NCBI RefSeq assembly: GCF_020216525.1
Contig: NZ_JAIWOY010000003.1
Span: 144,344-208,343, forward strand
Origin: Nocardioides nematodiphilus
GTDB lineage: Bacteria; Actinomycetota; Actinomycetes; Propionibacteriales; Nocardioidaceae
DNA: 64,000 nucleotides
Direction of reading: 5' to 3'
The notes below the pieces were generated by a model. The model had not been told where the DNA came from. It saw only the letters and a list, made by a program, of their open reading frames with translations, and ran no database searches. A program made the translations under genes and the position numbers. Of the stretch, positions 1 to 10,066 are shown piece by piece. Positions within the stretch are counted from its first letter, which is position 1, and the number at the start of each line of letters is the position of its first letter.

Positions 1-98
1 GCCACGCCCCCGCCCCCGCCCCCCGCGGGGGGGCGGGGGGGAAAGCCCCGCCGCCCCGGGACGGGGGCCGGGGGCCGCTGGGACGTAGGGTGTCGGGA
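1..98. other. G/C homopolymer-rich intergenic end of the window
   Basis: No gene is visible here. The segment is dominated by runs of C and G, with C6 and G7 runs facing each other across a CGCG centre at about 24-27, so a strong imperfect hairpin with a one-base bulge can form over roughly 12-40. Reading leftward it follows the stop of the DUF7455 gene and could end that transcript, although no U-run follows. The long G-runs could also form G-quadruplexes or be a site of sequencing difficulty. Confidence 0.4.
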
Positions 99-302
99 TC
101 AGTGCTCGGCGAGCCGGTGGGTCTCGTCGGTGAAGCTCGCGGCGATCTCCTTGAGCTTGTCACCGTGCTCACGGGCGTGGTGGGCGCAGAAGAGCAGCTC
201 CCCACCTGACTGGAGCTCCACGCGAAGGTAGGCCTGGGCTCCGCAACGGTCACAGCGGTCCGCAGCGGTGAGCGCGGCGCTGGTAGCAACGGCAGTGGTC
301 AC
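99..302 (-). CDS. DUF7455-type small zinc-ribbon protein
   Basis: This is a protein of about 67 residues with the pattern CDRCGAQAYLRV followed by LLFCAHHARE. The CxxC pair and the later C/H cluster probably bind one zinc ion. It resembles the actinobacterial DUF7455 family, whose function is unknown and whose gene commonly lies beside a type II topoisomerase B subunit, as here. I chose the GTG at 302 because a GAGGAAATGAGG ribosome-binding stretch lies just upstream and the family starts close to the ALTAADRCDRCG segment. The reading frame stays open upstream to an ATG at 470, but that extension is low-complexity and unlike the family. It is divergent from parE. Confidence 0.75.
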   Translation of the reverse strand: MTTAVATSAALTAADRCDRCGAQAYLRVELQSGGELLFCAHHAREHGDKLKEIAASFTDETHRLAEH

Positions 303-499
303 ATCGGCCTCATTTCCTCGATCGTTCGGTGACTGGTGCAACGTAGCCGGGTAGCCCGAGATTCCCCAACCGTTGTGTCCCTGCTCACCACGGTAGTACC
401 CATCGGCAACGAGCGTGGCGAGACGAGGTAACGGGCGTGTCGCCGGGTAGGTTTTGACGAACAGCACCACGCACCACCCGTACGACGCAGGAGCCTGTC
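303..499. promoter_or_regulatory. Divergent promoter region between DUF7455 gene and parE
   Basis: About 200 bases separate the two divergent genes. A TTGACG hexamer at 454-459 faces parE, but no good -10 box follows at normal spacing. On the other strand a TTGGGG and a TACGTT 18 bases apart could serve the DUF7455 gene. The parE ribosome-binding site is AGGAG at 489-493. These promoter assignments are weak. Confidence 0.3.
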
Positions 500-2563
500 A
501 TCGCCGAGAACACGTACAACGCCGCACACCTCCTCGTCCTCGAGGGGCTGGAGGCGGTGCGCAAGCGTCCGGGCATGTACATCGGTTCCACCGACACCCG
601 GGGTCTCATGCACTGTGTGTGGGAGATCATCGACAACGGCGTCGACGAGGCGCTGGCCGGCCACGCCCAGCGCGTCGAGGTGACGCTGCATGGGGACGGC
701 TCGGTCGAGGTCTACGACGACGGTCGCGGCATCCCGACCGACAAGGAGCCCAAGACCGGGCTGCCGGGCGTCGAGGTCGTCGCCACCAAGCTGCACGCCG
801 GTGGCAAGTTCGGCGGCTCCTCGTACGCCGCGACCGGTGGTCTGCACGGCGTCGGCCTGTCGGTCGTCAACGCGCTGTCGTCGCGGATGGACATCGACGT
901 CGACCGTACGCCCGCCCGGCAGGGGCTCAGCTTCCAGCGCGGCGTGCCCGGCGTCTTCGACGGCGACGGCACGTCCGCGACGTTCACCCCGCAGAGCGGC
1001 CTGACCCGCAAGGGTGCCCGGGTCGCGAAGGGCAAGACCGGCACGCTCGTGCGGTTCTGGCCCGACCGGCAGATCTTCACCAAGGACGCCGACTACGTCT
1101 ACGAGGACCTGGTCACCCGTGCCCGCCAGACGTCCTTCATCGTGCCGGGCCTGGAGCTGGTCATCCGCGACCTGCGCGGCGAGACGCCCGTGGAGGAGAA
1201 GTTCCTGCACGCCGGCGGCATCGCGGAGTTCGTCGACTTCCTCGCCCACGACGAGGCCGTCACCCCGATCCTGCGTCTGCAGGGCTCCGACACGTTCACC
1301 GAGACCGTGCCGATGCTCGACGAGCAGGGCCACATGACCCCGCAGGACGTCGAGCGCGAGCTGATCGTCGACGTCGCCTGCCGCTGGGGGATGGGCTACG
1401 ACACCGAGGTCCGCTCCTTCGTCAACGTGATCGCCACCCCCAAGGGCGGCACCCACGTCAGCGGCTTCGAGACCGCGATCACCAAGACCTTCAACGAGTC
1501 GATGCGCGCGAGCAAGACGCTCAAGGTCAACGACGACGACGTGATCAAGGACGACGTGCTGGAGGGCCTGACGGCCGTCGTCACGGTCCGACTGGCCGAG
1601 CCGCAGTTCGAGGGCCAGACCAAGGAGATCCTCGGCACGCCCGCGGCCCGTACGGTCGTGCGCAAGGTCGTCGCCGGCGAGCTGAAGGCGTTCCTGACCT
1701 CGACCAAGGCCGCCGACAAGGCGATCGCCAAGCGGGTCATGGAGAAGGTCTACGGCGCGGCCAAGACCCGGCTCTCCCTGCGCCAGCAGAAGGAGACCCA
1801 GCGCCGCAAGAACGCGCTCGAGTCGTCCTCGCTGCCGGCGAAGCTGGCCGACTGCCGCTCCAACGACAACGACCGCACCGAGCTCTTCATCGTCGAGGGC
1901 GACTCCGCGCTCGGCACCGCCAAGATGGCTCGCAACAGCGAGTTCCAGGCGCTGCTGCCGATCCGGGGCAAGATCCTCAACGTCCAGAAGGCGTCGGTCG
2001 GCGACATGCTGAAGAACACCGAGTGCGCCTCGATCATCCAGGTCGTCGGTGCGGGCTCGGGGCGCACCTTCGACCTCGAGGCGCGCCGATACGGCCGGAT
2101 CATCTTCATGGCCGACGCCGACGCCGACGGCGCCCACATCCGCACCCTGCTGGCGACGCTGTTCATGAAGTACATGCCCGAGCTGATCATGGCCGGGCGG
2201 GTCTACTCCGCCGTGCCGCCGCTGCACCGCATCGAGCTGTCCAACCCGAAGAAGGGCATGGACAAGTACGTCTACACGTACTCCGACGACGAGCTGCAGC
2301 GGAAGCTGGCCGAGCTGAAGAAGAAGAACGTCAACTGGAAGGACCCGGTGCAGCGCTACAAGGGTCTCGGTGAGATGGACGCCGATCAGCTGTCCGAGAC
2401 CACCATGGACCCGCGCCACCGCACCCTGCGCCGCCTCACGATCGACGACGCCGAGCGCGCCGAGGGCGTCTTCGAGCTCCTGATGGGCTCCGACGTCGCC
2501 CCGCGCAAGGAGTTCGTCATCGCCGGCGCGTACGAGGTCGACGCGGACGCGATCGACGCCTGA
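500..2563 (+). CDS. parE: DNA topoisomerase IV subunit B (ParE/GyrB-type ATPase)
   Basis: This is the ATPase subunit of a type IIA topoisomerase, the partner of the A subunit at 34750-37239. Visible motifs are the GHKL ATP site (EIIDNGVDEA, DDGRGIPTD, GGLHGVGLSVVNA) and the Toprim motifs VEGDSALGTAKMARN and DADADGAHIRTL. The only standard start codon near the N-terminus is a GTG at 557, directly before RKRPGMYIGS. That would delete the conserved arm and helix (YNAAHLLVLEGLEAV) that precede this motif in the family. The frame is open upstream, and an ATC at 500 sits six bases after AGGAG (489-493), so I propose an AUC start giving 687 residues. The lack of GyrB-type wording in the Toprim motif and the pairing with a ParC-like A subunit favour topoisomerase IV over gyrase. 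Confidence 0.9.
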   Translation: MAENTYNAAHLLVLEGLEAVRKRPGMYIGSTDTRGLMHCVWEIIDNGVDEALAGHAQRVEVTLHGDGSVEVYDDGRGIPTDKEPKTGLPGVEVVATKLHAGGKFGGSSYAATGGLHGVGLSVVNALSSRMDIDVDRTPARQGLSFQRGVPGVFDGDGTSATFTPQSGLTRKGARVAKGKTGTLVRFWPDRQIFTKDADYVYEDLVTRARQTSFIVPGLELVIRDLRGETPVEEKFLHAGGIAEFVDFLAHDEAVTPILRLQGSDTFTETVPMLDEQGHMTPQDVERELIVDVACRWGMGYDTEVRSFVNVIATPKGGTHVSGFETAITKTFNESMRASKTLKVNDDDVIKDDVLEGLTAVVTVRLAEPQFEGQTKEILGTPAARTVVRKVVAGELKAFLTSTKAADKAIAKRVMEKVYGAAKTRLSLRQQKETQRRKNALESSSLPAKLADCRSNDNDRTELFIVEGDSALGTAKMARNSEFQALLPIRGKILNVQKASVGDMLKNTECASIIQVVGAGSGRTFDLEARRYGRIIFMADADADGAHIRTLLATLFMKYMPELIMAGRVYSAVPPLHRIELSNPKKGMDKYVYTYSDDELQRKLAELKKKNVNWKDPVQRYKGLGEMDADQLSETTMDPRHRTLRRLTIDDAERAEGVFELLMGSDVAPRKEFVIAGAYEVDADAIDA

Positions 2564-2583
2564 TCCTCTGCGAGGATGGGAGC

Positions 2584-2967
2584 GTGGACCAGAAGGCACG
2601 CCGCGCGGCGATCACGAAGGCGCTCAAGGCCGGTGGGGCCAAGGCGAGGCGCGGGCATCTGCGCCTCCAGGCCGGTGAGCTCTTCTGGTACGTCGACGTG
2701 CGCGCGGACTCGCCCGCGCCGAGCGCGGCGCTGACCTTCGAGGTCGGGGCGTGGTTGCCCGCCGCCGGGCCCGAGCCCGACGGCGGTGCGATCGACTGTC
2801 CGTTGCTGGCCGATGTGGGTGTGGGGGAGGACCCGGGCCAGGCGACCGTCGACCTGCTCGCGCTGATCAGCCCGGTGGGGGATCTGGCCGCGCTGCGAGC
2901 GTTCGTGGAGGAGGGCACGCTGCCGGGCGCGCTGGTCGACCAGCAGCTGCGTGCACTCCTGGGCTGA
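2584..2967 (+). CDS. Hypothetical protein, possibly DUF4304-like
   Basis: A protein of 127 residues starts at a GTG preceded by GGATGGGA, only 20 bases after parE, so the two are probably co-transcribed. The N-terminal part is basic (KARRAAITKALKAGGAKARRGHLRL), followed by a WYVDVR segment and an acidic C-terminal half. The pattern of a basic helix followed by FWYVDVR is faintly like DUF4304 proteins, but I do not recognise it firmly. There is no signal peptide or membrane segment. Confidence 0.6.
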   Translation: MDQKARRAAITKALKAGGAKARRGHLRLQAGELFWYVDVRADSPAPSAALTFEVGAWLPAAGPEPDGGAIDCPLLADVGVGEDPGQATVDLLALISPVGDLAALRAFVEEGTLPGALVDQQLRALLG

Positions 2968-2976
2968 GCCGCGCCG

Positions 2977-3225
2977 TCAGGCGCCGGCTCGGACCTCGTG
3001 GATCTCGTCGGCGACGAGACCGTGGGCTTCGCGGTGGACGGAGTTGGCCGCCTCCGCGTCGGGGGCGTCGACGAGGCAGAACACCGTGCCCTGGGCCTCG
3101 TCCACCCAGTAGCTCATGTAGTTGACGCCGTAGCCGGCCTGGGTCGCCAGGTCCGCCTCGTGCGCCTTCGCGACATCATCGAGGCTGACCTCGCCGAGAT
3201 GATGGACATCCATGTAGAGAGGCAT
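2977..3225 (-). CDS. DUF4242 protein (SCO4226-like nickel-binding family)
   Basis: The 82-residue protein begins MPLYMDVHHLGEVSLDD and contains NYMSYWVDEAQGTVFCLVDAP and EAANSVHREAHG. This matches the DUF4242 family, small ferredoxin-like dimers that include the nickel-binding Streptomyces protein SCO4226. The His/Cys-containing segments FCLVDAP and VHREAHG are conserved in the family. I chose the ATG at 3225 because the family starts with MPLYMD; a TACGGT box at 3231-3236 ends five bases before it, so the mRNA may be leaderless. It lies downstream of the formate dehydrogenase-like gene on the same strand. Confidence 0.8.
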   Translation of the reverse strand: MPLYMDVHHLGEVSLDDVAKAHEADLATQAGYGVNYMSYWVDEAQGTVFCLVDAPDAEAANSVHREAHGLVADEIHEVRAGA

Positions 3226-3301
3226 GCTCGACCGTAGGCCTGTGCCGGTCCTGTGCGCATCGGGCACCGGTCGGGATGCCCGATTTTGGGGGTCGGCGGG
3301 C

Positions 3302-5581
<2,280 letters not shown>

Positions 5582-5683
5582 GGACCCACGGTATCCATCC
5601 GGGGCCGGTCTCAGCACGCCTCTCAGTGATCAAAGTGCGCCGCCGGCCACTGGGGGCGTGCAGGCCGCGCCTAGCATGGCGGC
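5582..5683. promoter_or_regulatory. Divergent leaderless promoters of the FDH-like gene and fdhD
   Basis: A TACCGT box on the minus strand (5588-5593) ends six bases before the ATG of the formate dehydrogenase-like gene. A TAGCAT box on the plus strand (5672-5677) ends six bases before the fdhD ATG. Both fit leaderless transcripts. No Shine-Dalgarno sequence precedes either start. Confidence 0.6.
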
Positions 5684-6475
5684 ATGGCCGTGATGACGAC
5701 GAGGCGCGCGATCGTACGACGAGGTGTGCGTGGGCCCGACGACCTCGCCGTCGAGTCACCGTTGGTCCTCGGCCTCGAGGGCGGCGGTGACAGCGAGGTG
5801 CTGGCGACGCTGATGCGCACGCCCGGTCACGATCTCGAGCTGGCCGCCGGCTGGCTCTGCGTCGAGTCCGGCGTCGCGGCCGCCGACGACATCGTGCAGA
5901 TGCGGACCTGCCGCGAGGACGACACCGATCGGGTCCACATCACGCTCGCCGGCGGCGTACGCCCGCCGAGGCCGCGCGCGTTCGTCACCTCGGCGGCCTG
6001 CGGCGTCTGCTCGGCCGACGTCCTGGACCTGGGCCCCCTGCGCCGCGCCGCACCCCATGCCGACGGCTGGCGGGTCGACGCCGACGTGATCGCGGGGCTG
6101 CCCGACGCGCTGCGCACCGGCCAGCGGGCCTTCGCCAAGACCGGGGGCGTCCACGCCGCCGCCCTCGCGACCACGACCGGGGAGCTCGGGCCGGTCTTCG
6201 AGGACGTCGGCCGGCACAACGCCGTCGACAAGGTCATCGGCCGTGCGCTGCTCGACGGGCAGATCCCGGCGTCGGGACGATTGCTGGTGGTCAGCGGGCG
6301 GGTCTCGTTCGAGATCGTGCAGAAGGCGGTCGCCGCCTCGGTCGCCGGCATCGTCGCGGTCTCCGCGCCCTCATCCCTCGCCGTCGACCTGGCCCGCGAG
6401 CACGGCCTGCTGCTCGCCGGCATGGTCCGCGACGGCGCGCTCAACGTCTACGCCGGCGACGATCTCGTCGACTAG
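5684..6475 (+). CDS. fdhD: FdhD, formate dehydrogenase accessory sulfurtransferase
   Basis: The 263-residue protein is a member of the FdhD/NarQ family, which transfers sulfur from a cysteine desulfurase to the molybdenum cofactor of formate dehydrogenases. The diagnostic motif is TSAACGVCSADVL, whose two cysteines carry the persulfide, and the C-terminal half has FEDVGRHNAVDKVIG and VSGRVSFEIVQKA, both typical. It is divergently placed to the formate dehydrogenase-like gene, its likely client. The start is set by the TAGCAT box six bases upstream of the ATG. Confidence 0.93.
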   Translation: MAVMTTRRAIVRRGVRGPDDLAVESPLVLGLEGGGDSEVLATLMRTPGHDLELAAGWLCVESGVAAADDIVQMRTCREDDTDRVHITLAGGVRPPRPRAFVTSAACGVCSADVLDLGPLRRAAPHADGWRVDADVIAGLPDALRTGQRAFAKTGGVHAAALATTTGELGPVFEDVGRHNAVDKVIGRALLDGQIPASGRLLVVSGRVSFEIVQKAVAASVAGIVAVSAPSSLAVDLAREHGLLLAGMVRDGALNVYAGDDLVD

Positions 6476-6931
6476 TCAGGCGCGCGGGCGCCAGCGCTTC
6501 CACAGCGCGTCGGCCTCGGCGCGCAGCTTGCCGTCGTACTCCAGCCACACGCGCACCGTGATCTCGGGCTCGCTGGCGGCGGTCACCTCGGCGCGCAGCG
6601 TCACCGGCTCGTGCAGCGGAGCGGGGCGGCGGTAGCGGACGTCGAGTCCGGCGGTGAGGTAGGGCAGCAGGGCATCGCCCAGCGAGCGCCAGCCGCGCTG
6701 GGCAGCGGTGTCGACCACGGCGGCGGCGCTGTGGCAGTCGAGCAGCGTGCCGATGATCCCGCCGTTGAGGAATCCGACGCCGTTGTCGTGCTCGGGCCAC
6801 GGCGTGAACGCGGCGACGTACTGCTCTCCCTCCGCGAAGCTGCGCAACCGCAGCCCGCGCTCGTTCGCGGGCCCGCACCCGAAGCAGGTCAGGTCGGGGT
6901 AGAGGGTCTCCTGGAGGGAGAGCGACGTCAT
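6476..6931 (-). CDS. PaaI-like hotdog-fold thioesterase
   Basis: A protein of 151 residues starting MTSLSLQETLYPDLTCFGCGPANERGLRLRS, followed by NGGIIGTLLDCHSAAAV, the hotdog active-site helix with the conserved NGG...D pattern, and LDVRYRRPAPL. These are features of PaaI/YigI-type acyl-CoA thioesterases that carry an N-terminal CFGCG motif. It lies four bases downstream of the carbonic anhydrase gene on the same strand, so the two form an operon. Its stop codon abuts that of fdhD. The substrate cannot be told from the sequence. Confidence 0.85.
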   Translation of the reverse strand: MTSLSLQETLYPDLTCFGCGPANERGLRLRSFAEGEQYVAAFTPWPEHDNGVGFLNGGIIGTLLDCHSAAAVVDTAAQRGWRSLGDALLPYLTAGLDVRYRRPAPLHEPVTLRAEVTAASEPEITVRVWLEYDGKLRAEADALWKRWRPRA

Positions 6932-6935
6932 CGGC

Positions 6936-7439
6936 TCAGGCCTCGCGCTTGAGCAGGCCGCTGTCGACGTCGTAGATGAAGCCGGCGACCTTGACGGTGT
7001 CGGGGATGAGCGGGTGCGACAGGACCTTGTGCACGTCCTCCTTGAGGGCGCGGACCTGGTCGTCGATGACGTGGATCGGCTGCCACGAGGCGTCGACACC
7101 GGCCGACTCCTCGACGCGCTTGCGCAGGTCCGCCTCGGAGTTGGAGGCGACCGCACAGCGGGTGTGGGGCACCACCAGGATCCGCGAGACGTTCAGCAGG
7201 TGGGCACCGAGGACCAGGGCCTCCATGGCGGCCTCGGTGACGCGGCCGCCCGGGTTGCGGAAGATCTTGGCGTCGCCGGGCTTGAGCCCGATCATCCCGA
7301 GCGGGTCGATGCGCGAGTCCATGCAGGTCACGATCGCCACACCGGCCTGAGCGATGCCGTCGAAGCCGCCATAGGCGAAGTCCGAGGCGAAGTCGGCGTT
7401 GGCAGCGAGCAGGTCGTCGAAGTCGTTGTTCTCAGCCAT
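6936..7439 (-). CDS. Beta-carbonic anhydrase
   Basis: The protein has 167 residues. C39, D41 and R43 lie in the motif CMDSR, and H92 and C95 in VVPHTRC; these are the zinc ligands and the Asp-Arg dyad of beta-carbonic anhydrases, which interconvert CO2 and bicarbonate. The length and sequence are close to the short actinobacterial form (Rv1284 type). The ATG at 7439 is supported by a minus-strand TAGCCT box at 7447-7452, seven bases upstream, so the mRNA is probably leaderless. The thioesterase gene follows in the same operon. Confidence 0.92.
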   Translation of the reverse strand: MAENNDFDDLLAANADFASDFAYGGFDGIAQAGVAIVTCMDSRIDPLGMIGLKPGDAKIFRNPGGRVTEAAMEALVLGAHLLNVSRILVVPHTRCAVASNSEADLRKRVEESAGVDASWQPIHVIDDQVRALKEDVHKVLSHPLIPDTVKVAGFIYDVDSGLLKREA

Positions 7440-7446
7440 GACCCGC

Positions 7447-7526
7447 AGGCTAGCCGAGCCCCGCGAGCGCGTTGCTCGTGGCTCCGCGCTCGAGCCGGTC
7501 ACCGGCCTCGCTCGCGTCGCTACTGT
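7447..7526. promoter_or_regulatory. Divergent leaderless promoters of carbonic anhydrase and mocA-like gene
   Basis: The minus-strand box TAGCCT (7447-7452) ends seven bases before the carbonic anhydrase ATG. The plus-strand box TACTGT (7521-7526) ends six bases before the GTG at 7533. Neither gene has a recognisable ribosome-binding site. Confidence 0.55.
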
Positions 7527-7532
7527 GGTGGT

Positions 7533-8084
7533 GTGCTGCCTCCTGTTGCTGGACTCCTGCTCGCTGCCGGTGAAGGGCGCCGCTACGGCGGCCCGAAGGC
7601 GCTCGTCGAGGGCTGGCTGCACTGGGCGGTTAACGCGCTGGACGAGGGCGGCTGCAGCGAGGTCACGGTCGTGCTCGGAGCCGGGGCCGACGAGGCCCGC
7701 GAGCTGGTGCCCGATGGGGTGCGGATCGTCGTCGCCGAGGACTGGGCCGAGGGGATGGGCGCCTCGTTGCGTGCCGGCCTCGACGCGCTCGCCGACAGCG
7801 ACGCCGTCGCCGCGGTCGTGCACCTGGTCGACCTGCCCGACGTACGTCCCTCGGTGGTCTCGCGCCTGCTCGGCGTCGCCGGCGAGGAGACCCTCGCCCG
7901 GGCCGCCTACCACGGCACGGCGGGGCACCCGGTGATGCTGGGTCGCGCCCACTGGGCGGCCGTACGGGAGAGCGCGGTGGGCGATCAGGGCGCCCGCGCG
8001 TACCTGAGCACCCGCGAAGTCGACGAGATCGAGTGCGGCGACCTGGCAGAAGGTACCGATGTGGACGTGAATCGGGCCGAGTAG
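7533..8084 (+). CDS. MocA/MobA-like molybdenum cofactor nucleotidyltransferase
   Basis: The 183-residue protein begins with the nucleotidyltransferase motif LAAGEGRRYGGPKAL (residues 10-24) and has VHLVDLPDVRPSVV as the metal-binding loop. The family includes MocA, which attaches CMP to molybdopterin to make the cytosine dinucleotide cofactor used by xanthine dehydrogenase/CO dehydrogenase-type hydroxylases. Its position just before moxR, coxE and xdhC, and the presence of such a hydroxylase at 17.9-21.6 kb, favour MocA activity over MobA. I use the GTG at 7533 because it starts right before the motif and follows a TACTGT box by six bases. Confidence 0.82.
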   Translation: MLPPVAGLLLAAGEGRRYGGPKALVEGWLHWAVNALDEGGCSEVTVVLGAGADEARELVPDGVRIVVAEDWAEGMGASLRAGLDALADSDAVAAVVHLVDLPDVRPSVVSRLLGVAGEETLARAAYHGTAGHPVMLGRAHWAAVRESAVGDQGARAYLSTREVDEIECGDLAEGTDVDVNRAE

Positions 8085-8087
8085 CCT
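8082..8087 (+). promoter_or_regulatory. -10 box of moxR, overlapping the stop codon of the upstream gene
   Basis: TAGCCT at 8082-8087 ends six bases before the moxR GTG at 8094. Its first three bases are the TAG stop codon of the mocA-like gene, so moxR probably has its own leaderless promoter embedded in the end of the preceding gene. Confidence 0.55.
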
Positions 8088-8093
8088 CGTGAT

Positions 8094-8972
8094 GTGCAGG
8101 CGATCACGCAGCTCCAGGAGGCACTCGGCAACGTCGGCTACCTCGCCGACGACGAGCTGGCCACGGTGCTCCACCTCGCCACCACGATGGCGCGCCCGCT
8201 GCTGCTCGAGGGCGAGCCGGGCACCGGGAAGACCGCGCTGGCCGAGGCGCTCGCGCAGGTCCACGGGCTCGAGCTGATCCGGCTGCAGTGCTACGAGGGC
8301 ATCGACGCGAGCCAGGCGCTCTACGACTGGGACTTCCCGCGCCAGATCCTGCACCTGCGCGCGCTCGAGGCGACCGCTGGCGAGACCCGTGACGGCCTCG
8401 AGGCCGAGGAGGCGGAGAAGTCGCTCTACGACGAGCGGTTCCTGCTCGCCCGGCCGGTGCTGCGGGCGTTGCGCGAGAGTCCCGCGGTGCTCCTCATCGA
8501 CGAGATCGATCGCGCCGACGACGAGTTCGAGGCGTTCCTGCTCGAGGTGCTCTCCACCTGGTCGGTGAGCGTGCCCGAGCTCGGCACGATCACGGCGGTG
8601 CGCCCTCCGTACGTCGTCCTCACGTCCAACCGGACCCGCGAGCTGCACGACGCCCTCAAGCGTCGCTGCCTCTACCACTGGCTCGACCACCCGACCCTCG
8701 GCCGCGAGATCGAGATCATCCGCACCCGTCTGCCCGAGGTCGCCCCGCGGCTCGCCGAGCAGGTCGCCGACGCGGTCCAGCGGATGCGCGGCGCGGGCCT
8801 GGTCAAGCCGCCCGGCGTCGCCGAGAGCCTGGACTGGACCGAGGCGCTGCACCGGCTCGGTGCCGAGGAGCTCGACCTGGAGAGCGCCGCGCGCACGCTC
8901 GGCGCGGTGGTGAAGTACCGCGAGGACACCGACCGGGTCCGCGGTCTGCTCGACCGGATGCTCGCCGGATGA
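8094..8972 (+). CDS. MoxR-family AAA ATPase (CoxD-like)
   Basis: The 292-residue protein has Walker A GEPGTGKT (40-47) and Walker B AVLLIDEID (131-139) with downstream sensor and arginine-finger segments. MoxR ATPases act with VWA proteins as metal-centre chaperones; the CoxD/CoxE pair matures the Cu/Mo centre of CO dehydrogenase and related hydroxylases. Here the VWA gene overlaps by four bases (ATGA), followed by an XdhC gene, so this is a maturation operon for a molybdenum hydroxylase, presumably the one at 17.9-21.6 kb. The GTG start follows TAGCCT by six bases. Confidence 0.9.
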   Translation: MQAITQLQEALGNVGYLADDELATVLHLATTMARPLLLEGEPGTGKTALAEALAQVHGLELIRLQCYEGIDASQALYDWDFPRQILHLRALEATAGETRDGLEAEEAEKSLYDERFLLARPVLRALRESPAVLLIDEIDRADDEFEAFLLEVLSTWSVSVPELGTITAVRPPYVVLTSNRTRELHDALKRRCLYHWLDHPTLGREIEIIRTRLPEVAPRLAEQVADAVQRMRGAGLVKPPGVAESLDWTEALHRLGAEELDLESAARTLGAVVKYREDTDRVRGLLDRMLAG

Positions 8973-10066
8973 CGTCCGCCGGCGTCGAGACCGCCCTGCT
9001 CGGCTTCACCCACGCGCTGCGCGCGGCCGGTGTGCCGGTCACGCCCGACCGCGCCCGTACCTACCTGGAGGCGGTGGCGGGCCTCGACGCCGGTGATCCG
9101 TCGCTCGTCCGGGCGGCGGGGCGCGCCACCCTCTGCGGCTGCCCCGAGGACCTGACCCGCCACGACCGGGTCTTCGAGGCGTGGTTCGCCCCGGAGGCCG
9201 AGCCCCTCACGCCGCGACCCCGGCCGGCCACCGTCGAGTCGGCGGTCGCGCCGCTGCTCACCGGCGAGTCGAGCGGCGGCGACGACGACCAGGAGGAGCA
9301 GGCCGTCTCGGCGAGCGAGGCCGAGGTGCTGCGACACCGTGACGTGGCCGCCCTGAGCCCGGCCGAGCGCGCCCGGATGGATGCCCTCATCGGCGAGCTG
9401 CGGCCGCGGATGCCCGTACGCCGCACCTCTCGCCGCACCGCCTGGCGTCGTGGCGAGATCGACCTGCACCGCACCCTGCGGCTGTGGCTGCGTCATCACG
9501 GCGAGCCGCTGGGCGTACGCCATCGCCGGCGCGGCACCCGGTCGCGCCAGGTCGTGCTGCTGATCGACGTGTCCGCCTCGATGCGGCCCTATGCCGATGC
9601 GCTGCTGCGGGTCGCACATCGCCTCGTCCGTACGCCCGGCGGCCGGGTCGAGGTCTTCACCCTCGGCACCCGGCTCACCCGGGTGACGACGCCGCTGCGG
9701 GCCGCCGACCCGCAGCGCGCCCTCGACGCCGCCGGACGCCAGGTCCCCGACTGGGCCGGCGGCACCCGGCTGGGGGAGACCCTGCACGCCTTCCTCACCC
9801 GCTGGGGCGCGTACGCCCGGGGTGCGGTCGTGGTGGTGCTCAGCGACGGCTGGGAGCGCGGCGACGTCAGCGACCTCGCCGAGCAGGCCGGCCGATTGGG
9901 CCGGCTCGCGCACCGCGTGGTGTGGGTCAACCCGCATCGCGGCAAGGACGGCTACGAGCCCGTCCAGCGCGGCATCGTGGCGGTGCTGCCGCACGTCGAC
10001 GAGCTGATCGCCGGCCACTCCGTGGCCGCCTTCGCCGAGCTGTTGGAGGTGGTCGGGCGTGCGTGA
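8969..10066 (+). CDS. CoxE-family VWA-containing protein
   Basis: The 365-residue protein has an acidic middle segment (SSGGDDDQEEQ near 101-111) and a C-terminal von Willebrand A domain with the metal-ion site DVSAS (D200, S202, S204) in VVLLIDVSASMRPYAD, plus LSDGWERGD further on. It is the partner of the MoxR ATPase and resembles CoxE, required for maturation of molybdenum hydroxylases. It overlaps the moxR stop by four bases and the xdhC start by eight. Confidence 0.88.
   Translation: MTSAGVETALLGFTHALRAAGVPVTPDRARTYLEAVAGLDAGDPSLVRAAGRATLCGCPEDLTRHDRVFEAWFAPEAEPLTPRPRPATVESAVAPLLTGESSGGDDDQEEQAVSASEAEVLRHRDVAALSPAERARMDALIGELRPRMPVRRTSRRTAWRRGEIDLHRTLRLWLRHHGEPLGVRHRRRGTRSRQVVLLIDVSASMRPYADALLRVAHRLVRTPGGRVEVFTLGTRLTRVTTPLRAADPQRALDAAGRQVPDWAGGTRLGETLHAFLTRWGAYARGAVVVVLSDGWERGDVSDLAEQAGRLGRLAHRVVWVNPHRGKDGYEPVQRGIVAVLPHVDELIAGHSVAAFAELLEVVGRA

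Noticed and set aside
299..2599. Long antisense reading frames across many genes (for example 299-2599, 3224-5629, 19174-21852, 21954-26129, 34750-38721 upstream part)
   Set aside because: They are shadows of real genes in high-GC DNA: low-complexity R/G/A/V-rich or Arg-rich text, no domains, and complete overlap with recognised genes.
8023..8049. Sixth copy of the regulon element before moxR
   Set aside because: Only the right half (CTGGCA) is present at the correct distance. The left GCC half is missing and the site lies in coding sequence.
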